Source: Catenuloplanes indicus (lineage in GTDB: Bacteria; Actinomycetota; Actinomycetes; Mycobacteriales; Micromonosporaceae). Taken from it: DNA of 64,000 nucleotides. Numbering within the stretch: the first letter of the stretch is position 1; every line of letters starts with the position of its first letter. The position numbers and the translations under genes were made by a program. The DNA lies in NCBI RefSeq assembly GCF_030813715.1, contig NZ_JAUSUZ010000001.1, positions 6,324,001-6,388,000 on the forward strand. The letters are read 5' to 3'. Below, piece after piece: positions 8,727-18,952 of this stretch. The notes beneath the pieces were generated by a model that was not told where the DNA came from, did not search any database, and saw nothing but the letters and a program-made list of their open reading frames with translations.

Positions 8727-9914
8727 TCAGGTCCCTGTCGTGAGCAGTGCGGGGAGGCGCGCGGCGAGGCGGTCGTACTCGTCGGGTTGGTTGTAGACCT
8801 GGGCGGAGATGCGCAGCCAGCCACGGGAGTTCCACGCGTTGACGCCGACCGCGGCGCCGAGTTTGTCCGCGATGCGGTGGCGGAGGGCGACCGCGTCCGC
8901 GTCGGTGCTGGCGATGCCGCGCGGCAGCGGGACGACGCGCATCGCGATGCCGGCGCCGCCGGGGTCGGGCAGATCGGTGGCGCGCAGGCCGAGCGCGGCG
9001 CCGATCACCCGCTGGCCGTAAGCGGCGAGTGCCGCGTTGTGGGAGCGGACCCGGTCGTGACCGAGTGTGCGCAGTACGAAGAGGCCGGTGGGCGCGGACA
9101 GCCACGGACTGTAGTCGAGCGTGCCCTGGGATTCGACGTTCGCGGGGAAGCCGTCGTCGTGGTCCCAGGAGACGGCGAGCGGTTCGATGCGATCCCGCCA
9201 GCGCGGTGCCACCGTCAGCATCGCCACCGAGCGTGGCGCGAACGCCCACTTGTGCAGGTTGCCGACCCAGAAGTCGGCGCCGATCTCGTCGACTGCCAGT
9301 GGCAGCATGCCCGGGGCGTGCGCGCCGTCGGCCAAGACCGCCACGTTCGCGCGGTGTGCGGCTTCCACGATGGGTACGAGCGGGAACAGCTTCACCGTGG
9401 AGGATGCGATCTGATCCACGATCAGCAGGCGGGTGCGGTCGGTGAACGCGGCCCGGAGCAGCGACACCACCTCGCCGTCACCGGCGTTCAGCGGCACGGC
9501 CACCGTGCGGGCCACGGCACCGGTCCGGCGGCATTCCCGCGCGACCGCGATCGCGACCGAGCCGTAGCCGTGGTCGGTCAGCAGGATCTCGTCGCCGGCT
9601 CGCAGGCCCATCGACTGCAGCACGATCGCGATGCCGGCGGTGGTGTTCGGGATCAGCGCGGTGCCGTCCGGGTCCGCGCCGAACTGCGTCGCCAGGTGCC
9701 GGCGGGTGTGTCCGACCCGATCGCGCAGGCCCCGGGTGTAGAACCGCATCGGATCCAGCTCCACCTCGTCGCGCAGGCGCTGCTGGGCGCGCTGCACCGC
9801 GATCGGGGTCACGCCGACCGTGCCGTGATTCAGGTAGGAGACGGCCGGATCCAGCGAGAAGAGCAGTCGTGCACCGGCGATCGAGTCCGGCGGCCGTACG
9901 TCACCAGTGCCCAC
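8727..9914 (-). CDS. Class V aminotransferase
   Basis: A 395-residue PLP-dependent fold-type I enzyme of the aminotransferase class V group, similar to isopenicillin-N epimerase and cysteine desulfurase-like proteins. The N-terminal SYLNHGTVGVTP segment, the DGAHAPG cofactor-aspartate motif and the PLP lysine Lys222 in GNLHKWAFAP are clear. The reaction is unknown. The GTG at 9914 gives the usual family start; longer readings run into unrelated frames. It lies 40 bases after xerC on the same strand. Confidence 0.9.
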   Translation of the reverse strand: MGTGDVRPPDSIAGARLLFSLDPAVSYLNHGTVGVTPIAVQRAQQRLRDEVELDPMRFYTRGLRDRVGHTRRHLATQFGADPDGTALIPNTTAGIAIVLQSMGLRAGDEILLTDHGYGSVAIAVARECRRTGAVARTVAVPLNAGDGEVVSLLRAAFTDRTRLLIVDQIASSTVKLFPLVPIVEAAHRANVAVLADGAHAPGMLPLAVDEIGADFWVGNLHKWAFAPRSVAMLTVAPRWRDRIEPLAVSWDHDDGFPANVESQGTLDYSPWLSAPTGLFVLRTLGHDRVRSHNAALAAYGQRVIGAALGLRATDLPDPGGAGIAMRVVPLPRGIASTDADAVALRHRIADKLGAAVGVNAWNSRGWLRISAQVYNQPDEYDRLAARLPALLTTGT

Positions 9915-9954
9915 CCGTCGATCGTAAGGCGCAGATCGGCGTGGACGCTGCTTT

Positions 9955-11670
9955 TCAGGCGCGGGGATGAGCCTGACGGTACGCGGCGCGCAGCCGCTCG
10001 ACCGACACGTGCGTGTAGATCTGCGTGGTCGCCAGCGACGCGTGTCCCAGCAGTTCCTGTACCGAGCGAAGGTCGGCGCCGCCCTCCAGCAGGTGGGTGG
10101 CGGCCGAGTGGCGCAGCCCGTGCGGTGTCGTGTGCGGCAGGTTTTCCGCCCGCGCGTAGGCCGCCACGATCCGGCGCGCGATCGTCGGCTGCAACCGGCC
10201 CCCGCGCGTGCCGAGCAGCAGGGCCCGTCCGCTGCCCGCGGTGGCCAGGACCGGGCGCGCGAGCCGAAGGTAGACGTCGAGTGCCTGTTCGGCCGGGACG
10301 CCGAACGGTACCGAGCGCTCCCGGTTGCCCTTGCCGAGCACCCGGACGAGGCGGCGGGCCCGGTCCAGATCGGAGAGGTCCAGGCCGCACAACTCACTGA
10401 CCCGGATGCCGGTCGCGTAGAGCATCTCCAGCACGAGACGGTCGCGCAGCTCCACGGCAGTGACGGGTCTCCCACCGGCATCGGCACCGGCACCCGGATC
10501 GACGCCCGAGCCGGCGCCCGTCCCGGCTTCGGGGCCGGCCGGCGCCGAGCCGGCGCCGGGCCCCGCCGATCCCGCTGCGCTGCCGGGGCCGGCCGGTTCG
10601 GCAGCGGTACCGGCCTCTGCCGGCCCGGCAGCGGTACCGGCCTCTGCCGGCCCGGCAGCGGTACCGGCCTCTGCCGGTCCGGCTGTGGCGCCGGTTCCGG
10701 GGAAGCCGGATGCGGTTGGTCCTACAGCTCCGGTCACGGCGGCGTGCCCTGCGGTTCCGGGGCCGGCCGCTCCGGCTGCGGTACCGGCCTCTGCGGGTCC
10801 GGGAGTGGCGATTTCCGCCGTGCTCGCTGTGGCGGTTTCCGCCGTGCCACCGGTGATGCCGGTTCCGGAGGATCCGGACGCGGCGGGTCGTGCCGGTCCG
10901 GTTGCGGCGTCGGATCCCGCCGGTGCGGCGGCGCCGAGGCCACCGAGCCTGGCCGTGAAGCCGGGCCCAGCCGGTGCGGCCGCGGTGCCCGCGCCTGTGG
11001 TGCCCGCGCCTGTGGTGCCCGCGTCTGTGGTGCCGGCGTCTGTGGTGCCGGCGTCTGTGGTGCCCGCGTCTGTGGTGCCGGCGTCTGTGGTGCCGGCGTC
11101 TGTGGTGCCGGCGTCTGTGGTGCCGGCGTCTGTGGTGCCGAAGCCTGTGGTTTCGGCTGTGGCGCTGGGTCCTGCCGGTGCGGTGGCGGTGCCGTGCCAG
11201 GGGGTTCCGGGTGCGGCGGGGCCTCTGGTTCTCGATGCGGAGGTGGGGGAAGTGACCAGGATGGCTGCCTGGTCGGCGCGGAGTGCTCCGGGCAGCGTGC
11301 GGTGTGCCCGTGGGCTGGCCAGCTGCGCGCCCACGTCGTGCTCAAGGTGGCCGGCGCGGTGTGCCCAGGAGGTGAGTGCCCGGGCCGAGGCTGCGCGGCG
11401 GGCCATCGAGGTGCGGGCGGCGCCCCGGGTGCGCTGGCCGGCGAGCCAGCTGCGCAGCTCGGCGATGTCCAGGTCGGCGAGGGTGGTGCAGCCGGTGCCG
11501 GCTGCGTGGCCGAGCAGTGAGACCGCGTCGCCGACGTAGGCACGGACCGTGTGGGCGGAGCGGTCCTCGACGGTGGCCAGGTGGTGGGCGAACTCGTCGA
11601 CGACGGTGCGCATGGCGGCCGGCAGGCTCTCGTACACGGCCTGTGTCGCGCGCGTGCGCGTGCTTTCCAT
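9955..11670 (-). CDS. xerC: Tyrosine recombinase XerC with giant repeat linker
   Basis: XerC resolves chromosome dimers at dif with XerD. The N-terminal core-binding domain (residues 1-140) and catalytic domain (405-571) are normal. All catalytic residues are present: Arg423, Lys447, His517, Arg520, His543 and nucleophile Tyr552. Between the domains lies an insertion of about 260 residues (145-405) made of Gly, Ala, Thr, Pro and Ser. It includes ten TT(D/G)AG units and three PAEAGTAAG units. XerC is normally about 300 residues; here it is 571. The ATG at 11670 matches the family start, and an in-frame start 9 codons upstream is possible. It is the third gene from the right in the yraN-comM-dprA-xerC block. 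Confidence 0.93.
   Translation of the reverse strand: MESTRTRATQAVYESLPAAMRTVVDEFAHHLATVEDRSAHTVRAYVGDAVSLLGHAAGTGCTTLADLDIAELRSWLAGQRTRGAARTSMARRAASARALTSWAHRAGHLEHDVGAQLASPRAHRTLPGALRADQAAILVTSPTSASRTRGPAAPGTPWHGTATAPAGPSATAETTGFGTTDAGTTDAGTTDAGTTDAGTTDAGTTDAGTTDAGTTDAGTTGAGTTGAGTAAAPAGPGFTARLGGLGAAAPAGSDAATGPARPAASGSSGTGITGGTAETATASTAEIATPGPAEAGTAAGAAGPGTAGHAAVTGAVGPTASGFPGTGATAGPAEAGTAAGPAEAGTAAGPAEAGTAAEPAGPGSAAGSAGPGAGSAPAGPEAGTGAGSGVDPGAGADAGGRPVTAVELRDRLVLEMLYATGIRVSELCGLDLSDLDRARRLVRVLGKGNRERSVPFGVPAEQALDVYLRLARPVLATAGSGRALLLGTRGGRLQPTIARRIVAAYARAENLPHTTPHGLRHSAATHLLEGGADLRSVQELLGHASLATTQIYTHVSVERLRAAYRQAHPRA
10597..10677 (-). repeat. 27-bp tandem repeat inside xerC
   Basis: Three in-frame 27-bp units encode [18 protein letters not shown] and PAEAGTAAE (XerC residues 332-358). 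Units are nearly identical at DNA level, which indicates recent duplication. Unit loss or gain would keep the frame. Confidence 0.9.
10987..11136 (-). repeat. 15-bp tandem repeat inside xerC
   Basis: Ten 15-bp units encode eight TTDAG and two TTGAG pentapeptides (XerC residues 179-228). Units differ by only one or two bases. The unit is a multiple of three, so slippage changes the linker length without a frameshift. Confidence 0.95.
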
Positions 11671-11734
11671 CCGTCGACGGTCCGCCGCGGAGGGCACGGC
11701 GTCAAATCGGCACGCGTGTGCGGAGCGGCGGTGG

Positions 11735-12916
11735 TCATGGCGAATCGCGGGACGGCCGGGCCAGGGCGTAGAGGCCGTCGCGGGCGGTGATGAAGCCGAG
11801 TTCGGTGAGCAGGGCGAGGCGGCGCAGGGTGGCGCGGGGGTCGGAGCCGGTGCGGGCGGAGAGCTGGTCGGGCGTGACCTCGCGGCCGGCCGGGAAGGCC
11901 TCCAGGAGGCGGGCGGACTCCTCGTCGAGGCGGTCGCGGTCGCGGGTGCCGCCGCGCGGTCGCGGGGCCAGGTCGGTGCCGATCGTGCCGACCTCCTCCA
12001 GGATGTCGGCGGCGCCCGTGACCAGACGGGTGCCGGGCTGGTGGCGGAGCGCGTCGTGGCAGCCGACGGACATGGCGGAGCCGACCGGGCCGGGCACCAC
12101 CATGGCGACGCGGCCGGTCAGGCCGCACGCGCGGCCGAGCGTCTGGATGGCACCGCTGCGAGCGGCGGCCTCGACCACGACCGTGCCACGCGTGGCGGCT
12201 GCGATCAGGCGGTTGCGGACCAGGAAGCGGTGCCGCAGCGGGTCCTCGCCGGGTGCCCACTCGCTGACCAGCAGGCCGGCGTCCGCGATCTGCTCGAAGA
12301 GCCCGGTGTTGCCGGCTGGGTAGGGCCGGTCGACGCCGCACGCGAGGACCGCGACGGTGACGCCGCCGGCCCGCAGCGCGGCGCGGTGCGCGGCGCCGTC
12401 GATGCCGTACGCGCCGCCGGAGACGACGGTCCAGCCGCGGCCCGCGAGGTCGAAGCCGATCTCCGCGGCCATCCGGTTCCCGTACTCCGTGGCGGCCCGG
12501 GCGCCGACGACCGCGACGGAGCGGGTCAGCGTCGCGGCGAGCGGCAGAGGCCCGCGGACCCACAGGCACAGCGGCGGCCGGGTGTCCCGGTCGACCCGGC
12601 TCGGCCCGCCGTGCAGGTCGATGGCGCGCAGGTCGGCCACCTGGTCCGGCCACTCGGCGTCGCCGGGGATCACGAGCCGGGCACCGACCTCCCGCGCACG
12701 TTCCAGCTTCTCCTCCGCGGTTCGCAGTGGGTCACCGGCCCGCAGGCGCGCGGCGGCCGTGTTCCGCGTGCGGGTGTGGCAGGACGGGTCGTGCAGGATG
12801 CGCCAGAGGGCCTCGGGCGCACCGAACGCCCGGACCATCTCCCAGCCGATCAGGTGCCCGGGCTCGAGCAGCCAGTTCAGCGCGACCCGGGCCAGCCGGT
12901 CCTCCCGCGTGCTCAT
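11735..12916 (-). CDS. dprA: DNA-processing protein DprA/Smf
   Basis: DprA loads RecA on incoming single-stranded DNA during natural transformation; in organisms not known to be competent its role is unclear. The Rossmann-like domain shows [31 protein letters not shown] and the [14 protein letters not shown] segment. A C-terminal winged-helix part (about residues 330-390) follows. It has 393 residues. The ATG start overlaps the comM stop by 4 bases, so the pair is co-translated. Confidence 0.96.
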   Translation of the reverse strand: MSTREDRLARVALNWLLEPGHLIGWEMVRAFGAPEALWRILHDPSCHTRTRNTAAARLRAGDPLRTAEEKLERAREVGARLVIPGDAEWPDQVADLRAIDLHGGPSRVDRDTRPPLCLWVRGPLPLAATLTRSVAVVGARAATEYGNRMAAEIGFDLAGRGWTVVSGGAYGIDGAAHRAALRAGGVTVAVLACGVDRPYPAGNTGLFEQIADAGLLVSEWAPGEDPLRHRFLVRNRLIAAATRGTVVVEAAARSGAIQTLGRACGLTGRVAMVVPGPVGSAMSVGCHDALRHQPGTRLVTGAADILEEVGTIGTDLAPRPRGGTRDRDRLDEESARLLEAFPAGREVTPDQLSARTGSDPRATLRRLALLTELGFITARDGLYALARPSRDSP

Positions 12917-14433
12917 CCGTGCTCCCCGGCGCGCAGCTGGCTGGCCTCGGCGACCTCGCCGGCGCCCGGCCGGTCCAGGCCGTCCAGGTCGGCGATGGTC
13001 CAGGCCAGGCGGAGCGTGCGGTCGAAGCCACGGGCGGTGAGCGAGCCGCTGTCCAGCGCGCGCTGGAGGTGATCGACGTCCGGCCGGGGCAGTTGCCAGG
13101 GTGGCCGGCGCAGCGCGGCGCCGGGCACCTCCGCGTTGGTGCGCCAGCCCTGCGCGGACCAGCGCGCCCCGGCCGCGGCGCGGGCCCGGGCCACCCGGGC
13201 GGCGACGGTGGCGGAGGTCTCGCGTGGCGCGTCCGTACCGACCAGGTCGGCCGCGCGCATCGGGTGCAGCCGGACGCGCACGTCGAGCCGGTCCAGCAGC
13301 GGGCCGGAGAGCCGGCCGAGGTAGCGGCGGCGGGCCACCGGCGTGCACTGGCAGGCTGAGTCCCCGGCGGGCTTCGCGCACGGGCACGGGTTCGCCGCGA
13401 TGACCAGCTGGACACGGGTGGGGTACTCGGTGGTGCCGCCGGTGCGGTTGAGCGTGACCCGGCCGGACTCCAGCGGCTGGCGCAGCGAGTCGAGCACGCG
13501 TGCGGCGAACTCCGGCGCCTCGTCGAGGAAGAGCACGCCGCGGTGGGCCAGAGAGAGCGCGCCGGGCCGGGCCAGTCCGGAACCGCCGCCGACCAGCGAG
13601 GCCAGGCTGGCGGTGTGGTGCGGGGCCTGGAACGGCGGGCGGCGGATGAGGCGGCCGCCGGGCGGCAGCGTGCCGGCGATCGAGTGCACCGCGGTGACCT
13701 CCAGCGCGGCCTCGTCGTCCAGCTCCGGGAGCACGGACGGCAGGCGCTCGGCGAGCATGGTCTTGCCGGCCCCGGGCGGCCCGATGAGCGCGAGGTGGTG
13801 CCCGCCCGCGGCGGCGACCTCGATGGCCCGGCGGCCGACGGCCTGCCCGGCCACGTCGGCCAGGTCGGGGCCGGGCGGTGCCGGGGGCGCGGGCGAGCCG
13901 GGTGGCGGGAGCAGCGTGCCGCAGCCGCGGACGAAGCCGATCAGCCGCTGCAGCGTGTCGACCGCGCGGACGTCCATGCCGGGGACGACGGTCGCCTCGT
14001 CCGCGTTGTGCAGCGGGACGACGGCGCGGGTGAGCCCGGCCCGCGCGGCGGCGGCGACCATCGGCAGGATGCCGCGGATCGGGCGCACGGTGCCGTCCAG
14101 CCCGAGCTCGCCGAGGATCGCCACGCCGTCCAGGCCGACCGACGGCAGCTCACCCGCACACGCCAGGATGCCGGCCGCGATGGCCAGGTCGAAGGCGGAC
14201 CCGCGCTTGGGCAGTGTGGCGGGCAGGAGGTTGACGGTGAGCCGCCGGTTCGGCCACTCCTCGCCGGAGTTGACGATCGCGGCGCGGACCCGGTCGCGGG
14301 CCTCGTTGAGCGCGGTGTCGGGCAGGCCGGTGAGCGTGACCCCGGGCAGGCCGGGCGCGATGTCGACCTCGACCTCGACCAGGTGGCCGGCCACCCCGAC
14401 CAGCCCGACGCAGCACACCTTGGCGTAGCTCAT
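12913..14433 (-). CDS. comM: ComM/YifB Mg-chelatase-like ATPase
   Basis: An AAA+ protein of the YifB/ComM family; in Vibrio ComM is a branch-migration helicase for integrating transformed DNA. An N-terminal Lon-like fold (residues 1-170, with GLPDTALNEARDRVRAA) precedes the AAA+ module. The Walker A GPPGAGKTMLAERL lies at about 215-228, and the Walker B region is VLFLDEAPEF. A cysteine-containing segment (ANPCPCAKPAGDSACQC) follows, as is common in the family. The length of 506 residues is normal. It starts 9 bases from the yraN stop. Confidence 0.96.
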   Translation of the reverse strand: MSYAKVCCVGLVGVAGHLVEVEVDIAPGLPGVTLTGLPDTALNEARDRVRAAIVNSGEEWPNRRLTVNLLPATLPKRGSAFDLAIAAGILACAGELPSVGLDGVAILGELGLDGTVRPIRGILPMVAAAARAGLTRAVVPLHNADEATVVPGMDVRAVDTLQRLIGFVRGCGTLLPPPGSPAPPAPPGPDLADVAGQAVGRRAIEVAAAGGHHLALIGPPGAGKTMLAERLPSVLPELDDEAALEVTAVHSIAGTLPPGGRLIRRPPFQAPHHTASLASLVGGGSGLARPGALSLAHRGVLFLDEAPEFAARVLDSLRQPLESGRVTLNRTGGTTEYPTRVQLVIAANPCPCAKPAGDSACQCTPVARRRYLGRLSGPLLDRLDVRVRLHPMRAADLVGTDAPRETSATVAARVARARAAAGARWSAQGWRTNAEVPGAALRRPPWQLPRPDVDHLQRALDSGSLTARGFDRTLRLAWTIADLDGLDRPGAGEVAEASQLRAGEHG

Positions 14434-14441
14434 CGCGGCCG

Positions 14442-14801
14442 TCAGAACGCGCTGCGGACGTGCTCGACCGAGGCCGCGCCGCGCCGTTGGGCGGTCACCG
14501 CGACCACGTCGAAGCGGACGTGGTCACCGTGGCCGGGTGCACCGGCGAGCCAGCGCGAGGCGATGCGTCGCAGCCGCTGCTGCTTGCGCCGGCCGACGGC
14601 CTCGGCGGGCACGCCGAACGTCGTGGACCGGCGCGTCTTGACCTCGCAGAAGACGACCTCGTCGCCGTCGGAGAGGATGATGTCGACCTCACCGTCGGGG
14701 CAGTGCCAGTTGCGGGCGACCGGGGTCATTCCCGCCTCGACCAGGTGCCGCAGTGCCACTCGTTCTCCGTAGGCGCCGACCGCGCGGGTTGTGGTTGTCA
14801 T
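14442..14801 (-). CDS. yraN: YraN/UPF0102 nuclease-like protein
   Basis: A 119-residue UPF0102 protein with a predicted Holliday-junction-resolvase-like PD-(D/E)xK fold. Candidate metal ligands are seen in GEVDIILSDGDEVVFCEVKT. The N-terminus contains GAYGERVALRHLVEAG, typical of the family. It begins the reverse operon yraN-comM-dprA. The biological substrate is unknown. The ATG at 14801 is preferred; longer open frames upstream are not family-like. Confidence 0.93.
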   Translation of the reverse strand: MTTTTRAVGAYGERVALRHLVEAGMTPVARNWHCPDGEVDIILSDGDEVVFCEVKTRRSTTFGVPAEAVGRRKQQRLRRIASRWLAGAPGHGDHVRFDVVAVTAQRRGAASVEHVRSAF

Positions 14802-14951
14802 GGATCCACCGTGGTGAAAGGGTGCGGTGGGGGCAACGGTGCAAGCTCGGGGTGTGGGGTGGGAAACCGCCTGTGGAAACGCGGATGATCTCGCGGTGGT
14901 CGTGGTACGCGAGCGCGTGTGGAGTAGCGCCGGAAGTTTCGGTGACATACG

Positions 14952-15935
14952 GTGCCGACCGTGGATGGACGTCGGTTTGCAGATGAACCAGAACCGCAGT
15001 GGTACGGCGACTGGCGCACCCCCGCCGCCGACGAGCCCGCGGACGACCCCCGCGCGGCCACTCGCCCCCGCCGCGCCTCGGACCCGCTGACCGACCCGAC
15101 CGGGTACAGCGACCACTGGAACGTGCCCCGCACCCGGACCCCGGAGACGCCGGACCCGGCCGAGCCCCGGTCGCGGTACGGCCAGGAGCGCGGCTACGAG
15201 CACGACGCCGTCACCGGCCGCGGACTGGAGGCACTCCCGGTGGTCACGCCGGCCTCCGCGGCCCCGGCGGCCCCCGAGTTCACCGCGCCCGCGGACCCGC
15301 TCGGCACCCCGGATGCGAACCGCACCGCGGCCTACCCGCTGACCGGCGACATCCCCCGCTTCCGCACCGAGGCCCTGGACCGCGCCGCCCTGCGCCGCCC
15401 GCCCACGAGCCCGGCACCGGCGAGCCCGGACCCGGCGAGCCCGGACCCGACCAGCCCGGCCGCCGCGACCCCCGGCACGCCGCTCATCCCCGCCGCCACC
15501 ACACCACCCGCCGCACCGGCGTTCATCCCGCCCGCCGGTGAGCCGGCCTACACCGACCCGCCCTACCGCACGGCCCCGGCCGAGCACCCGTACAGCCCCG
15601 CCGCCGGCGACGCGCCCTACCCCGCCCCGGTCGGCGAGCGCGTCTACACCACCCGGCGGCCGATCCTCGCCGTACCCATCGGCCTGGTCGCGCTGCTCCT
15701 GGAGATCCCCGCGTTGCGCCTGCTCCTGGACGGGTTCACCGGCGGCACCGCCGCGGTCGGCAACCTGGTCAGCGGCCTCGCGCTCGCGCTCAGCCTGCCG
15801 CTCACCGGCGTCGGCCTCTACGCGCTGCTGACCACCGGCCGGGCCGCCGATCACCGCACGTGGTGGCGCCCACCGCTGGCGTACCTGCCGCTCGGGATCG
15901 TCCTGCTGCTCGCGGCCGCGATCGCGGCCAGGTAG
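14952..15935 (+). CDS. Pro-rich membrane protein upstream of rpsB
   Basis: A 327-residue protein not assigned to a named family. The first 225 residues are Pro/Ala/Asp-rich and probably disordered, with repeats of (S/T)SP(D/A)PASPDP type at about 152-170. The C-terminal 95 residues hold three likely transmembrane helices (about 233-255, 262-285 and 305-325). The GTG at 14952 is the first in-frame start. It lies divergent from yraN at the right edge of the inverted block. A hairpin follows its stop. Confidence 0.75.
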   Translation: MPTVDGRRFADEPEPQWYGDWRTPAADEPADDPRAATRPRRASDPLTDPTGYSDHWNVPRTRTPETPDPAEPRSRYGQERGYEHDAVTGRGLEALPVVTPASAAPAAPEFTAPADPLGTPDANRTAAYPLTGDIPRFRTEALDRAALRRPPTSPAPASPDPASPDPTSPAAATPGTPLIPAATTPPAAPAFIPPAGEPAYTDPPYRTAPAEHPYSPAAGDAPYPAPVGERVYTTRRPILAVPIGLVALLLEIPALRLLLDGFTGGTAAVGNLVSGLALALSLPLTGVGLYALLTTGRAADHRTWWRPPLAYLPLGIVLLLAAAIAAR

Positions 15936-15952
15936 AACGCGAAACGAGAGCC

Positions 15953-15975
15953 CTCCCGGGGCGGCACCCCGGGAG
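15953..15975. terminator. GC-rich hairpin after membrane gene
   Basis: A perfect 9-bp CTCCCGGGG/CCCCGGGAG stem with a 5-base loop begins 18 bases after the stop. No T-run follows, so it could be a terminator of the actinobacterial type or part of the rpsB leader. Confidence 0.55.
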
Positions 15976-16213
15976 CGGCGTATGCTGGTCCACGGCGACC
16001 GCCACCGGCGGTCGACCTCGCGCGCCTTCTTCACGGCGGCCGGTAATCACCGAATGTGATCACCGACTCCCCGTCGTGGGGCGCCGGCCTCCCTGGTCCC
16101 GTTCTCGGCGCAAGCAGAAGCGACGGGCCCACCCTGGCCGGCGACCGGGCGCCAGGCGCCGAGCCGACTGGCTTCGGCGGCACAACCAGGGACGACGCAG
16201 GGAGCATTTCACC

Positions 16214-17080
16214 ATGGCTGTAGTCAGCATGCGCCAGCTGCTGGAGAGCGGCGTGCACTTCGGGCACCAGACCCGTCGCTGGAACCCGAAGATGAAGCGC
16301 TTCATCTTCACCGAGCGCAACGGCATCTACATCATCGACCTCCGCCAGACGCTCGACTACATCGAGAAGGCGTACGACTACATCAAGAACACCGTCGCCG
16401 AGGGCGGCAGCATCCTCTTCGTCGGCACGAAGAAGCAGGCGCAGGAGGCCATCGCCGAGCAGGCGACCCGGGTCGGCCAGCCGTACGTGAACCACCGCTG
16501 GCTGGGCGGCATGCTGACCAACTTCCAGACGGTCTACAAGCGGCTGCAGCGGATGAAGGAGCTCGAGGCTCTGGGTGACCTGACCGGCACCGCCGCGGGT
16601 TACACCAAGAAGGAGACCCTGCAGCTCTACCGGGAGAAGACCAAGCTCACCAAGACGCTGGGCGGCCTCCGGGACATGCAGAAGGTGCCGTCGGCGATCT
16701 GGGTCGTCGACACCAAGAAGGAGCACATCGCGGTCGACGAGGCCCGCAAGCTGGGCATCCCGGTCATCGCGGTGCTGGACACCAACTGCGACCCGGACGA
16801 GGTCGACTTCCCGATCCCGGGCAACGACGACGCGATCCGCTCCGCCGAGCTGCTGACCCGCGTGGTCGCCGCCGCGGTCGCCGACGGTCTGATCGCCCGT
16901 TCCGGCCGCGCGGGCCGTGGCGGCGACAAGCCGCAGGGCACCGCCGTGGGCGCGGACGAGCCGCTGGCCGAGTGGGAGCGCGAGCTGCTCGAGTCCGGTG
17001 AGAAGAAGGCCGCCGACGCCGAGACCCCGGCCGCCGCCGAGGCCCCCGCCGCCGAGCCGGCTCCGGCCGCCGCCGAGTAA
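16214..17080 (+). CDS. rpsB: 30S ribosomal protein S2
   Basis: Ribosomal protein S2. Signatures include [37 protein letters not shown] and [19 protein letters not shown]. The 288-residue product ends with an Ala/Glu/Pro-rich tail usual in actinobacteria. AGGGAG-type sequence at 16198-16204 supports the ATG at 16214. The 278-base upstream gap is rich in inverted repeats and may hold a structured leader. It forms the usual pair with tsf. Confidence 0.98.
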   Translation: MAVVSMRQLLESGVHFGHQTRRWNPKMKRFIFTERNGIYIIDLRQTLDYIEKAYDYIKNTVAEGGSILFVGTKKQAQEAIAEQATRVGQPYVNHRWLGGMLTNFQTVYKRLQRMKELEALGDLTGTAAGYTKKETLQLYREKTKLTKTLGGLRDMQKVPSAIWVVDTKKEHIAVDEARKLGIPVIAVLDTNCDPDEVDFPIPGNDDAIRSAELLTRVVAAAVADGLIARSGRAGRGGDKPQGTAVGADEPLAEWERELLESGEKKAADAETPAAAEAPAAEPAPAAAE

Positions 17081-17093
17081 AGCCGAGGAAGAC

Positions 17094-17119
17094 GGTGCGG
17101 GCCGGAGACGGCCCGCACC
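17094..17119. promoter_or_regulatory. Hairpin between rpsB and tsf
   Basis: A 10-bp perfect stem (GGTGCGGGCC/GGCCCGCACC) with a 6-base loop lies between rpsB and tsf. It has no T-run and is more like an attenuator or RNA-processing signal than a full stop. Confidence 0.55.
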
Positions 17120-17159
17120 GCACCTGCCGCCAGCCGACACAGACATCGAAGAGAGAGTC

Positions 17160-17990
17160 ATGTCCAACTTCACCGCCGCGGACGTCAAGAAGCTGCGCGA
17201 CCTCACGGGCGCCGGCATGATGGACAGCAAGAAGGCCCTGACCGAGGCCGAGGGCGACTTCGACAAGGCCGTCGAGCTGCTCCGCATCAAGGGCGCGAAG
17301 GACGTCGGCAAGCGCGCCGGCCGTACCGCCGCCAACGGTCTCGTCGCCCACTCCGGCAAGGCCCTGCTCGAGATCAACTGTGAGACCGACTTCGTCGCGA
17401 AGAACGCCGACTTCGTCGCGTTCGCGCAGGAGCTGGTCGAGCACGGCGCGACCGCCGGCGTCACCGACGCGGAGGGCCTGAAGGCCTCCACGCTGGCCGA
17501 CGGCCGCACCGTCGACGCCGCCGTCCAGGAGCTCTCCGCCAAGATCGGCGAGAAGCTGGTCGTGAACCGGTTCGCCGTTCTCGACGGCACCACCGCGGTC
17601 TACCTGCACCGCAAGGCGCAGGACCTGCCGCCGGCCGTCGGCGTGCTGGTGGAGTACACCGGCAAGTCCGACGAGGCCGCCGACGCGGACGCGCGCGCCG
17701 TCGCGATGCAGATCGCCGCCATGCGCCCGAAGTACGTCACCCGCGACGAGGTCCCGGCGGACGTCGTCGAGTCGGAGCGCCGGATCGCCGAGCAGACCGC
17801 CCGCGAGGAGGGCAAGCCGGAGGCGGCGCTGCCGAAGATCGTCGAGGGCCGGGTCAACGGCTTCTTCAAGGACACCGTGCTGATCGAGCAGGCCTCGGTC
17901 GCGGACAGCAAGAAGACCGTGAAGCAGGTTCTCGGCGAGGCGGGTATCGAGATCACCCGGTTCGTCCGGCTCGAGGTCGGCCAGGCCTGA
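17160..17990 (+). CDS. tsf: Elongation factor Ts
   Basis: EF-Ts, the guanine-nucleotide exchange factor for EF-Tu. The N-terminal UBA-like segment [20 protein letters not shown] and the core motif [14 protein letters not shown] are intact. The length of 276 residues matches actinobacterial EF-Ts. AGAGAG directly upstream of the ATG acts as the ribosome binding site. It is co-transcribed with rpsB, subject to the hairpin between them. Confidence 0.98.
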   Translation: MSNFTAADVKKLRDLTGAGMMDSKKALTEAEGDFDKAVELLRIKGAKDVGKRAGRTAANGLVAHSGKALLEINCETDFVAKNADFVAFAQELVEHGATAGVTDAEGLKASTLADGRTVDAAVQELSAKIGEKLVVNRFAVLDGTTAVYLHRKAQDLPPAVGVLVEYTGKSDEAADADARAVAMQIAAMRPKYVTRDEVPADVVESERRIAEQTAREEGKPEAALPKIVEGRVNGFFKDTVLIEQASVADSKKTVKQVLGEAGIEITRFVRLEVGQA

Positions 17991-18011
17991 TACCGGGCTC
18001 ACGCACGACAC

Positions 18012-18035
18012 GGCGCCGGCTCCCAGGCCGGCGCC
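18012..18035. terminator. Hairpin after tsf
   Basis: A perfect 9-bp GGCGCCGGC/GCCGGCGCC stem with a 6-base loop lies 21 bases after the tsf stop. There is no T-run. It probably ends the rpsB-tsf transcript, so pyrH would need its own promoter in the remaining 150 bases. Confidence 0.65.
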
Positions 18036-18184
18036 GCAGGCCATGACACGAGGAGGCCGTTGGTGTACTGCGACAGGCACCGCGGTCTCCTCGTCGCATA
18101 TGGTGCACACCGCAACGGTCGTGTGTCGGTGTGGCAGCGCCGGCGGGTAAGTCAGAGACAACAGGTTGAGGGAAGGCGGGTCGC

Positions 18185-18952
18185 ATGACGGTGGTGACCG
18201 AGCAGGTCGTTCCGGTGGAGGACGCGGCGGGCTCACCGGCGGGCGGCAAGCCCCGGCGGGTCGTGCTGAAGCTCTCCGGTGAGGTCTTCGGCGGCGGCAG
18301 CATCGGCGTCGACCCGGACGTGGTGTCCGCCATCGCGCGCCAGATCGCCACGGTGGTCCGGCGCGGCGTCCAGGTCTCCGTGGTGGTCGGCGGCGGCAAC
18401 TTCTTCCGCGGCGCCGACCTGCAGAAGCGCGGCATGGACCGCAACCGGGCCGACTACATGGGCATGCTCGGCACCGTGATGAACTCGCTCGCGCTCCAGG
18501 ACTTCCTGGAGAAGGAGGGCGTCGAGACGCGCGTGCAGAGCGCGATCACGATGGCCCAGGTCGCCGAGCCGTACATTCCGCTCCGCGCGATCCGGCACCT
18601 CCAGAAGGGCCGCGTCGTGATCTTCGGCGCCGGCGCCGGCATGCCGTACTTCTCGACGGACACCGTGGCCGCCCAGCGCGCGCTGGAGATCAAAGCCGAT
18701 GTGGTGCTGATGAGCAAGAACGGCGTCGACGGCGTCTACACCGCGGACCCGCGGACCGACCCGACCGCCACCAAGCTCGACTTCGTCACGTTCGCCGAGG
18801 CGCTCCAGCAGGGCCTGCGGGTGGCCGACGCGACCGCGTTCAGCCTCTGCATGGACAACGGGATGCCGATGCTGGTCTTCGGCGCCGAGGGGCCGGACAC
18901 GATCATCAAGGCCGTGGGCGGCGAGAAGATCGGCACCCTGATCACCGCCTAG
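18185..18952 (+). CDS. pyrH: UMP kinase
   Basis: UMP kinase of the amino-acid-kinase family, making UDP from UMP. Motifs are [39 protein letters not shown] and [17 protein letters not shown] 24-residue N-terminal extension (MTVVTEQVV...) precedes the core, giving 255 residues. GGGAAGG before the ATG supports this start. It lies in the usual tsf-pyrH-frr order. Confidence 0.97.
   Translation: MTVVTEQVVPVEDAAGSPAGGKPRRVVLKLSGEVFGGGSIGVDPDVVSAIARQIATVVRRGVQVSVVVGGGNFFRGADLQKRGMDRNRADYMGMLGTVMNSLALQDFLEKEGVETRVQSAITMAQVAEPYIPLRAIRHLQKGRVVIFGAGAGMPYFSTDTVAAQRALEIKADVVLMSKNGVDGVYTADPRTDPTATKLDFVTFAEALQQGLRVADATAFSLCMDNGMPMLVFGAEGPDTIIKAVGGEKIGTLITA

Noticed and set aside
10460-11539. Long Pro/Val/Ala-rich open frame on the forward strand opposite xerC
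   Set aside because: It is the mirror of the xerC tandem repeats. It has no ribosome binding site, and the reverse frame carries full domain homology.
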